Below are positions 36,720 through 47,900 of a stretch of 64,000 nucleotides of DNA, piece after piece. The notes under the pieces are model-generated. The model ran no database searches, had not been told where the DNA came from, and saw only the letters and a list, made by a program, of their open reading frames with translations. The position numbers and the translations under genes were made by a program. This DNA comes from Acanthaster planci (lineage: Eukaryota > Echinodermata > Asteroidea > Valvatida > Acanthasteridae). How positions within the stretch are numbered: position 1 is the stretch's first letter; every line of letters starts with the position of its first letter. Where the stretch lies: contig NW_019091385.1 in NCBI RefSeq assembly GCF_001949145.1, positions 2,348,956 to 2,412,955 of the forward strand, written 5' to 3'.

Positions 36720-38350
36720 GGAGATGAATACGGTCTATAACCTGTAACCCTGTGAGAATTACTCATGTAATTGTTTTCAATGAGCCATGTAATTGTTCAG
36801 TAAGCACATGTTGTATTTATGTTTTAAAACGATGGATTGGTTATATTTGTAATGACAGATCTAGCGAGTTCCACAACTTGGGACCCCATACTGTTAATAA
36901 TTGCAAGATTGGTGCGTACAGAGGAACAATGAAATTCGCCGAATTGTCATTTCAATGGATTTTATCATTTTTTACAAACATTGAACTTATATACGCAGGT
37001 ACATTAGTATTATTTACTTGGTGCATAAGGGTTCTAAGTTAGGAGTAATAAATGTCACGGATTGTCAATTTTTTATATTGATGAAAAAGAGGATTGCTGT
37101 GCTTTTGAAAAGAGGTAGAATTAATAATGTGCAAGGCCTTTTTTGAAGTTTGGGTATTCTCTCTATTTGGCTAGTGCCACAGCTGCCCCAGGCAAGTATT
37201 CCACACTATAAGTACGGCAGAATCAGAGTATTATACAAACTTTATAAAATGTTTTTGGAAGATATGTTTTAAGTTTACATATTATTCCTATATTCTTAGA
37301 TATTATTGAACAAATGTAATTAACATGTATCTTCCACGATAGATTTTTGTCAACATATTTTGCATATTAAGGACTGAAGTCCAGTCACACAGAGTTCCAG
37401 TTTGAAATTTGCAGTGTTCTCTTTTGAATAATTACTTGTGGGGATGTGATGGGAATTACGAGGCTTTATAGTAAATGGGAAAAAGGTAAAAATTGGAAAG
37501 TGATCAGATATGTCGGTCACCGAAATACCAGATTTTGATAACAGTAAAATGTTAGTAATCATCTTATCAATACGGGCGATTCACAATAGTGCGCCACCGA
37601 GAGTTTGTAATGCGTTGCCAACCATAACGCGCGAAATTTGTCGACCCTTTCCAAACGCGCACTGGGTCGACAAATTTCGCGCATTGTGATTGGCCAACGC
37701 GTTGCGAACTCTTGGTGGCGCACTTTTGTGAAACGGCTGTATTAAAAAGGTAGATGTGTTTGTAACCCTAGTAGGCTTACTAATAATAAGAGGTATACAT
37801 GAGGATGAATAGATAACATCCAACTTCCTGGGTTGGCTAATACGGTCAGAACTAAGTAAGTTAAAATTAAAGTCACCTATTATTAAAACATGCTTATTTC
37901 CATTAGTTACCTGCCGGATTATAGATTGGAATGAGCTTATAAAATTATAGAAGTTACTATCTGGCATTCATGACCCCAGCGATAATATTTTTATGATTAT
38001 TAGGAGTTATGATTTCAACAAAAATAGATTCAAGAAAATTATCACCTATGGCATCAAGATCAGGTCTTAATGTATATTGAAGATGAATAGAAATATAGGC
38101 GTACAAAGCACCACCACCAACTCTATCTTGTCTGTACTGTACTTATTTAACAGAATATAGGCCTACCCAGGTATATTCAGTTTATTCATACAAGAGTTTT
38201 CGCTAAGCCAAATTTCACTAAGGCCTATGCATGACAGAAAAGTTGTAATTTAGGGAATGGAGCAGAGTCTTTAGCTGATAAATGTTTTGGGCTAAACTTC
38301 TTACATTTAAATGCAGACGTGAAAAAATTTCCAATTTGGTCAGCAACAAA
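36720..38350 (-). mobile_element. Non-LTR retrotransposon, endonuclease plus RT C-terminal region, internally deleted
   Basis: On the minus strand, about 38350-37390 encodes an apurinic-type endonuclease in several frames: a GDFNFNLL motif near 37870, then TRVTNTST, and after an insertion DISDHFPIF near 37510. The next module, from about 37372, reads KYVDKNLSWKIHVNYIC and SKNIGIICKLKTYL, which is the conserved region after the RT catalytic core in CR1/Jockey-type LINEs; a GPKLWNSL motif near 36880 is close to the 3' end. The RT core between them is missing, so the copy is dead. Stops and frameshifts are frequent. A MITE sits inside the endonuclease (37569-37743). Confidence 0.85.
37569..37743. 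mobile_element. Palindromic MITE inserted in a retrotransposon endonuclease
   Basis: The element is about 175 bases. Inverted ends begin AATACGGGCGATTCACAA on the left; the right end is its imperfect reverse complement. Internal arms containing CGCGCGAAATTTGTCGAC pair with GTCGACAAATTTCGCGC, so nearly the whole element is one hairpin. Removing it together with a 2-base AT repeat restores an uninterrupted LINE reading frame, so the insertion point is well defined. A second, longer relative lies at 58484-58785. Confidence 0.85.
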
Positions 38351-39639
38351 ATGATTCCTAAATTTATCATATGTATAATAAAGTGAGTTGCTAATCAACT
38401 TTGAGGGTTGTCAGGATCCTCAATAAATAAATCTAAATTCAGGCTTGATAGGGTCTAAGGAGAAGTAGGCATATTCGCACATGAATTTAGGTGCAGGGTT
38501 GCGTTTTTAAGTTCTTTGGTATCAAGACCATTAAATGGGAAAGTATCTGCAAGACATTACTGACAAAATCAAGAATTTTTGTCATTCGTTAGGTTGTAAT
38601 AGTCAATAAGACTGAAGTACTACATTTAAGGTGGATCCAGTTCCACGCCGGCCATGCCAGCATACGTGTTTGTATGGGGATACCATAGCTGCTCTGGACG
38701 CAGACACGGAACTGCTTCCAAGCTGTTACGCTTCATTTGACATGTTAACCTCTTTGTTGGCACGGAATTTGTTGGTCAGTATGGTTTTGAAAAAAATCAT
38801 GTAACAGTACATGTCGGTACGTATTTTAATTTGAATCCAACTCCAATATCACTTTCTTTGAAGTAACTAATTCAAAGCTGCTACGCTTCGTTTGCTCGTA
38901 AAAACAGGTTAACATCAGTGTCGGTCTTGGTACGCAAAGCGTTGTGTCTGGGGTGGTGTGATTTTAAGCCGGATAGCCTTCTAGTATCCCACAAAAGGAA
39001 GAAAGTGTTCGAGTGAACGGGTTTGTGTGTGTGAATATAACTGCGCAACGTTGGATGCCAACTTTTACAGCGGGGTTTAACTGGGACGAGGGGGTTCTTA
39101 TTTATTGAGAGGATCTGCTAAAGTTAAATCATATGATATCGCCAAAAATGTAATGTATGCCTTTGCATGTAGCTGCTGCCGTCGTTTATGCAGTACAGTG
39201 TAGTTTCACCTCTGGTATGCACTTGATGAAGAAATTATCAAAGTGAAAAATGGATTATCTCCATCAGCTTCCTCCTACTTTAACTTCCATTTCGAAGATC
39301 ACACCTATAAAATATAAGAAAAAAATTGTTCTTGTAAGTTGTACAAGAAGTTCTATGATCAACACTGGTAAAGGCATCGCCCTAAAATTTCAAATGTTAA
39401 AAATACAAACTTCCTTAAGAGGGACCTTTTTTACAAGACGATTGTGTTATCATTCCTAATTGTTTTGAGTTTGGTATACCACTCCTGACATTTTAATATA
39501 GTTGCTTTAAGGGTACAAAAATGCTTCTTTTTGTATCAGTTTGTTCTTCCTTTCTTGGTTGTTTCGTTAATTGTTGCATACTCCGCAAGTTAAGATCAGG
39601 TGACTATTTTAAATGCGCTAAAGTTAGAAAACTCAGAAT

Positions 39640-41030
39640 GTTGCCCAAGGTTAAGTCTGCAAGGTATAGTTTAAGTAACAGTCTCCGAAGGATTCCCGCG
39701 ACGCTCTTAATGTATCTTTCCATCAGGGAGTCATTCCAGCCCAGTGGAAGCAGACAATCTTTGTACCTCTCCAAGTCACACCCACTGATCCTTAAACTAG
39801 CTCAGACCAGTATCGTTGACAGACCATTTTGCTACAGCTGCTGAAGCATTTATAAGTAAGTGGTTAATGGACGATATCAAACCCGACAATGATGTTAACC
39901 AGTATGGAAGCCAAAAAGGCCATTCGACTACACACTACTCAGTCCAGTTACTCAACAACCTGTGCAAACACGCATTTGAGGCAAAACAAAAAAGATTTCG
40001 CAAGTTGTCGTGCATGTAACGGTTTTTAGCTAAACTTTCGATTGAGCTCAAATGTTATGCCTCCGTGTCGTTATTCCTACACTATTCGACATAATGCTAG
40101 AGCCTTCATCTTCTATGGATATATATCCTTAGCAGTTGACTCCAGTGTGTTAAAAACCAAGGAATTACATCAGACTGGGCACAACTGAAAGCTTGTGTTT
40201 CATAAAGTACTCTGACTGGTCGGATTCCTTTGTTTGATTAATGATGTAGCAATTACTGCAGAAAAGAACATCTTGGCACTCAAGTATATGAATGTTTCTA
40301 ACCATAATAGAACACCCAGGTCACTGGCTGCACTGCTATGTAGGCTAAATGGGATCGTTTTGAATATTGAACGAATGTCAACAACATGACTTTTGATTAT
40401 ATACATATATACATTCAAATGTCTGTCGGGCCGTCAGTTTGTCTAGCATAATATTTGCGAGATCTCCTCAACCTCCGCCACACTGCAGCTAGTTGCTAGT
40501 TGGCATCATATTTACGAAAGACCTAAAATGGGACATGTTGCAGATATTGCAAGAAAAGATAGTGGACGTTTGTTCATGCAAACATCTCTTTAACAATTTG
40601 GATTGAAAATTAAGGACCTCGTTACCAGTTCTGTGCTATATATAGGATATAGTCAGACCTCTTTTTGAATATGGTGTACCAGTCTGGCACCCGGTCTAAC
40701 TTGACAAATAGACTAATCTTCGAGAACTGATTCAGAAAAGGGCATTCATGGAAAATAATTCCTGGAAATAAATATTCCTCTGATAAGCAGGCACTTGAAA
40801 ATTGTGGTATTCAAGAATAGGCTAAGACGTGAGCATGCATATGTAAAATTCGCTAAATCTTTAAGCAGTCTGATGCATTCTGCAATTTGCTCCCTCACCA
40901 AAGAGGCATTGACAGTGGTGGCAGATCGCGGAATTTACACCTACTGAGAATTGACTGTTCCCATACAGGACTCTGTACAGTTATGCCAACAGTGTTATCC
41001 GGTATTACCCCCCCGGTACTAAGTCAAGGT
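39640..41030 (+). mobile_element. Degenerate non-LTR retrotransposon reverse transcriptase, plus strand
   Basis: Recognisable RT blocks occur in order across frames: an upstream block near 39690-39800 resembling the segment before the R-P-I-S motif, KWLMDDIKPDNDVNQYGSQK with GHSTTH (39855-39935, RT domain 2), TSDWAQLKAC with a decayed PQGT-like segment (40165-40215), VRPLFEYGVPVWHP (40651-40692) and the C-terminal arginine/PP-containing tail near 40890-41010. The YxDD box is not readable. Many stops show it is an old copy. It is opposite in orientation to the fragment at 36.7-38.4 kb and may be of the same family as the one at 48.7-50.6 kb. Confidence 0.75.
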
Positions 41031-41952
41031 TTGAAATGGGTGTTTATTTTTTTTATTGATCCCGCCCCTTTTCTCAATATGGAAATCTCCTCTTTTTTCA
41101 ACAACGTTTTTATATGATGATTTTATTATTAATTGTCCAGTTTTGTCTTTCACAGTTTAGTTGTTTTTGTTACCTTCTTAATGATATGACAATGACATGA
41201 AAAATTTCCGATAACCTATCTATCGATTTCGATTATTTAAGGTTCCAAAACTACAAAAAATTCCAAACTATGCATTTTAGAATGTATACAGGAAATTATA
41301 TAGAAAGATTGCTAATAATACGAAATTAAACATTTAACAAAAACTGCCTGACTGATTACAATTTTCTATTATTTTTCAAACACCCGTATAATACAAACTT
41401 TTTCATCACTACTCTTTTTTCCCCAAATATCACTAGTAAGTTATCTGAAAAGTATGTACAAAACATTGTGTTCATCGTTTCATTAACTCTGCAAAATAGC
41501 ACTGATATAGTTGTAGCGATAAAGTAACGACAGAAAATTCAAAGCAGCAGTATAAAGTAACAAGAAATGCTGCATTAATACAAAAGAAAAACAAAATAGC
41601 CAATAAAATTTACCAACAGTGGAGAAGGAGCTTAATTGGGGGTTCTAATTCAGAATAGCCGCTAGTAAGCGAAAAGTAATAACTAGAATGCTAAACATTT
41701 TAACTCGCCCACGAATTCAAAGGAAATATCATAGATGTAAATATATTCCCTTTTCTGAAAGCTTTAGATTCGCACCTGTGATCTCTCTTTGAAGATAATG
41801 CTGTTTAATAAAACCAGTAAATAAGTTGAAAATTAACGAGGCATACAGATGAGTATATGTATTTATGTGGAATGCCTTAAAAGAAAAATGAAACTAAACA
41901 TGATATGGGTTATAAAGGGACAGTAACTGATGCTTCAATCGTATTTTAAGGT

Positions 41953-44900
41953 TTAGGAAAAGAGTGTTTCGCTCGGTTGCTTGACCGTCTTGGTCGAGTC
42001 GTCAAAGTAGCGGGTCAGCGACTGGAAGGAGCTCTTTCTTCTCGTCCCTTTCTTCAGGCCGATCTCATTCCGATCTTCAGGTGTGGGAGACGCCGGTGCA
42101 TTTCTATCAACGGCATCCAGTGGAGAATCCTCTGCAACATCATCAAGGGGAGAGAGGCGCCTGGCCGGCGCTCCAGAGGATATGGATTTGGCTGGATACC
42201 CAATCTTGCGGAGGACTCCGGTCCACGATCCCTCCTCTTCTTTTCCAAAGACCTCTTTATCGACTGACTCACGCCTGGCTCGAGCGTAGTCCTTGTACTT
42301 GGCCAGTAGACTCTGGAATCGCTTGACGGCTTCCTGGTGTTTACGAAGCACCACCTCAGCGAAGTCGGTGACGATGTCCCAGGTTTTCTTAGTGATCTCC
42401 TCGGAGTAGTACCAATTAGCCGGGGTGAATCGGATTGCGTATATCCCTTTAAGGGAGGTCGGAATCATATGAGCCTTACCAGATCGGTTGATTCGTTGCA
42501 GTAGAAACTCTGTCAATTTGTTCTCCCCCTGTGAAAAGTAAATCCGATCTTTAGTTGAAACAAAATGCGTGTATATATGGAAACACGACAAATGTCGCTT
42601 ATTTGAAATTTGTCAACACGGGTATAAATTGTTATCGAAATAGCGCTGACATCAAGAAAATCTCGAAATCACAAGATGATACCCTTTACTTATAATGAAA
42701 TCAGCTTCGTACCTTGAGCCTAAAGCACACGAGGCCGAACTTCACCGCGCCGACAACCTCGAACCTGTCATCCGCCAGCACCCAAGACTCAAACAACTTG
42801 GCCAAGGCCACATGCTGTGATCCAAGTAATAATAAATGAAATCATTCTAAATTAAGGAAATATTAAACTTTGTAAAAATAATCAGTTTGACGCAACTCCC
42901 CCAAAAAACAGAAAAAAGGATAATTGAAATCATATACACGGGCTTTCCTGTTTTTATGTGAAATTCTTGAAAACCATTCCTCTAAGTTAGAAAATAGGCT
43001 CAGACATTTGTTTTGATTAAAGTAAACTTTTCAAAATCGTTATTAACGAGCGAGCGATGAACACCGAACCCTGCAAACGTTCATTTGATATCACATAGGC
43101 TTATCCAGGTAATTTTAGGTGTACTCTCACAAGATTGTAAAGCTCACAGTCCATAAAAGCGAGCCCCTTCCAAACCATCTAAAAAGAGTGAAAATCACTC
43201 TAACAAGTGTGCAACTGCAAAAAAGGATGAAAACAACTCTACGAGGGTGGAAACCAACCCAAGAGGTGAAAACAACTCTAAAAAGGGTTAAACCACTCCA
43301 AAAGAATGAAAAACCAAACAGGAGTATCACGAAGGACAACTCTTTCGAATATTCAGTGGCATATGGCTCCTTTGGAGTGGGTTTCTCCTTTTTAGGGTGG
43401 TCCTCGTTCATTTTAAGAGTGGTTTTCAAATTTGCCTTCTCTCTTTTAGAGTGGTTTCATGAGGCACTTACTCTCTTGGGGAGTGAGTTTTTTACCCTTT
43501 TGCATAAGAATCCTCTTTAGAAACAGACTTCAAACTTTTACTGTAGTTATCAAAGTAAAATTGACAAAAGCAATCTTTAGGTTGACTAACCGATCTTATG
43601 TAAGCTTGAAGTCCGTCCACACCGTACAACCTGATGACAAACCACAGTTTCAGAGATCGGAATCGGCGACTCAGAGGGATGGCCCAGTTCTGTCCAAGTT
43701 GGAATGGCATTTACTAATCAAAAATGAGCACTTGAAAAGATGACATTCGAACATCTCCTTATTGCGCAAAGGTAGTTTTAATACAGCAACAGAAGGAATA
43801 AAACAGTAAACACAAAAGAACATGGAGATCACGTGACCTCCCCAAAGTCACCTTCAAATGGTTTTGTTCTTTCACCCTGTAATCAAGCAAATTCTTCTCT
43901 TGTTCAGCTTCCATGTAGTAGGTGCGGTTCATAGACAGTGCCTCGACTAGCAAGCACTTGTCCCTCACCCTGCACAACATATGAGAAAATGATATATTCC
44001 CCTAACATGCTGTACGTCAACTATTTTTCAGGACCAGGCACACCATGAAATCAGGACTCATTCAGCGAAAGGCCGTAAGCGTTTATTGCAAGATAGTCGT
44101 AGCGCAGGTAAGTATTTATTGGGGGGGGCGTGGAGATTTCAGCTATTTATCAGTGGACGAGACTTCCAAAAGCACGTTAGCGGTGCTTGTCTGCGACATA
44201 TGATATTGCAGGCCAGGCCATCCATTTAACACTCTTCCAGATGTCATTAGGGATTCGACAGATCATATAGTATGTTAATACAAGGATTGCTGAAGATAGA
44301 ATATAGAAGAAACAGTGAATATACTCACCACATGACTGAGCAGTCTGAGCCGACGTGCATCCACTTAATGGGATTATAGTTGAATGACGATACATACTGG
44401 AAGAAAATTGTAATCAATATTAAAGTATATTTGAATGAGTTGTCGGATATTCGTTTGCACTCTCTCCCAGCCTTTTCATTTGCTCACTGCCAAGACGCTA
44501 AGACACTCATTACAGTTTTACGGATTTCCCCATGAGGGAGTACATTCACCCTATAGAAGGGAAATTTTCCAGAAAAAGAGTCCCCTGCTCGTTGAAATGA
44601 CTGTAAACCTTTTATTTTGGAATTCTGTGTGGGCGTTAGGGGGAACGGGTGTATAGAGCAACGTGCTATGTCCCTCTCAATAGGCTTTTCAAAACTAAAA
44701 ATCTGTGAGCTCAAAAGGGTCCTCTAAATACTGAGAAAAGAGTTGATTTATCTGCATTAAAAAATATGGTGATATAGTGTTGAGTGACGTTAAGGACAAT
44801 GAAACGCTTCCCTGACTTTGTCAAATAACTTCACAAATATCCACGGCATTTTGAAGGTACGCTTTAGTTATCAACCTTGTTATATAGGCGTACTTTAAAA

Positions 44901-47900
44901 TGTTTAACCAGCCAACAGTTAGCCTACATGCCTTATCGAAAACCCAAACCAAACCAATATATTGGATGTTCGTGCATTATATATATTAGATGTTCGTGCA
45001 TTAACTGTATAATAATAGTCCACTTCCTGGACCGCGTTCGTGTTGTGCGCGTATTCCCACACTGCGCCAAAGGCAATGTATTTCGCTAAATTGTCCACCG
45101 ATACAGGTCGGTCACTAGTTGGTCACACCATTGATCTCCATTAAAAAGACTGGTCAGGACAAGCGTACGCTTACGCATGGTGAGGATTCGGAAAACGTGG
45201 ACTGCTGGGTAATGAGGGTTTGCGGGTTTCTTGACGTGCGTATTTTATAACGTAGAGGTATGTTGGGATGTAAAATCAATCTTGGAGATCAATAACACTA
45301 TCAAACGTCGTAGCTCAGAAATATTCATTAACAAAGATGTTTAGGGTATGGGACGAAAAGAAAGGGAGTATGTTTGAGTTTATATAGATATATTGCAAAC
45401 ACAAATGAGCTCGTATTAGTCATAATATTCGTTAGGCTGTTATCTATTCGTATTATCCCTGAATATTCGGAAATGTGTGAATTAAAGTACTTCCTGAGAA
45501 TAACTAACGAATATATTGCCTTTTCAATGTATTACCAAAATGTATTCGAAAATTGCCCTTTAAGTGTAACAGTTCTTGCCTGGAACCCATTGAGTAGATA
45601 CTTGAACTCAGGGCAGATGAGTGCGTTGCCAGCATAGGCTCCGTCCACGTGAAGCCACAGGTCTTTTTCAGCGCAGACTTGGCCAATTTCCTCGATGTTA
45701 TCCACAGCTGCGCTGCTTGTTGTTCCCATGGTAGCACAGACCTGGTACGATACAATCAAGCTGTCAATCAAAATCCAAATTTTTCACGGAAAAAAAAATT
45801 AAGAATGGCACTGACGGAATATGTAAACACGAGGGTGTTTTGAAACATTTTACTAATACGCCGGACATAGTTTTGTGTTACCAGAATTGACGTAATTCGC
45901 CATTTCTGGCAGACAATACTTAGGGCAGATGGCTCGTTGGTGAGTTTTACTCACGAAGAAGGGAACCAGTCTACTTGCTAAATCCTTCTGCAAGAAAAAT
46001 AAGACATAAAATCTTTGATTATTTTTGTACAGCACAACCCATCCATAACCTTACTCACTGTAAAGTCAATTCGTTCTTCCTTTGGCCGACGCTCCGTCGA
46101 GGTATACCAGGTTCTCTAAAAAGTAGGCTTTTTTAGTTTTTTTAAAGCACTTTTCCAAAATATCGTTTCACAAAAATCATGACGCGATAAGCGATATTGT
46201 TATACTCAGTTTTAACCAGTGTAGTCTCTTGAAGAACCACACTCTAGAAAATAGAGGTAAAAAAAAGAAAAAAATTAAGTCATTTGAAACATAATTTAGG
46301 TAAAATTTATTAGATGATAAGTGCTTAGCTAATATGTAAAATTTGAGTACACATTAAATTAGTAAAACAACCTGTATACTTAACTTATGTTAAAACATAC
46401 TGAAATAGGTTTAAAAAAGTTCTTACGTTCGGTAACATGCCCTTTTTTGCGCGCAGTGAGTGCTCTGCCGGTAAGCACTTACATACTACGGAAAAAAGGG
46501 CTGAAGATCAGTGGAGAAGACAAGGTGTTCATTTACGGGGCATGCCACATCTTACAGAAGTCTTTCAAGGTAAGGTTTTTCGAAACCTCAATACGACTGT
46601 TATTCTGTCATTTGACATTATATTGTCCTTTTTTTTCTTGGTGTTTACACGAACTTCGCCTGGCCTGGACCATGCATTACACATACGACTACAATCCACT
46701 TAAGTTTGCACTATGCACATGTACAGTTAGTCACTTCTACGCGTGGGTATACACGTGGCGGGTATGGTGTAAGTAGGCTGGCAAGTGCACAGTTACATCA
46801 ATACGTTGCTAAGGTGGATAATTTCAACTCATGATACCACACAAAACTAAACACTGTAGCCGAAGCTTGAAGCGATGCTGAGGTTTGGAAGGACAAAGCT
46901 ACAGTAGGCCTACTGTGTTTGCATACTCGCATGTGCCCTTCAAGCCTTACCTCCACTGCTTCGCGTAGAGTCTCCCCACGGAGAGCGAACTCATCATCGG
47001 TCGGTAAAATGTGTCTTTTCACAAAGGCAACATTGGCCGCCTTCTCCACCGATGAATGGGCCTGATAAGAAAACAGAGTGTCTTCAGACTTTTTGGGAGG
47101 GTGTTGTAGGCATCTCTCTTGCCTATATATTGCTTGTTTGATTTGAAGCGGCTTTAGTGGCTTTCACGTTTATCTGTACTCTTTTTCCTTTCTTTTACCC
47201 CGTTTTTTCCACCTTTGCATATTTAGTTTCAGTTTGCTTCAACCCCCAGCTCTGGATTTTTTTCTAATCTCTGAACAGAACGCATTAGCTGTATTAATTA
47301 ATGAGATCAGTACATTATCTCGCGATATAATGCAAACTCTTCCATTCCAATACTTGATCAATCTCTCGCCAAAAAGGAGCTCTCATGCAATGGGTTCTTG
47401 TACCTCTTCCGAGAAATAAGCCACCAGCTTAGATAGCAGGATGCACTCATCTTCATCTGGTTGTGTCTCCTTCATAGCGTTAATTGTCTTTGTTCTGGCA
47501 GCCAGCAGACAAACGAGAGTGCACTCACTGGACGAAGTCTAAAGTAGATGGAAATTAAATGATGAAAATAAAACAATACAAGCATTAAATTAGGTTACGC
47601 AATCAAATAAATTCGCTTGCTTGCATTTCTAACATAAGAATTGTGGCAAAATTAGAGTATGGAGCCGAGTTTTCTGTTTCTCACCGAGGGAAGTTCGTGT
47701 TTAAAGTTGGGATGAGAGGATCGAAGGAATATCAATTTAAAGAAAAGCTCTCTCAGATGTTGTCCGTGTTTTCCGCTTGTTTGAAGGGGGGTTATCTCCT
47801 GAACGATATTGGAAGTGGTCTCATAGACGAAGTACAAAATAAATAAACGAGCTGCAATGATTAAAAGACAATTCGTAATCTATTGTACAAGTGCCTCATA

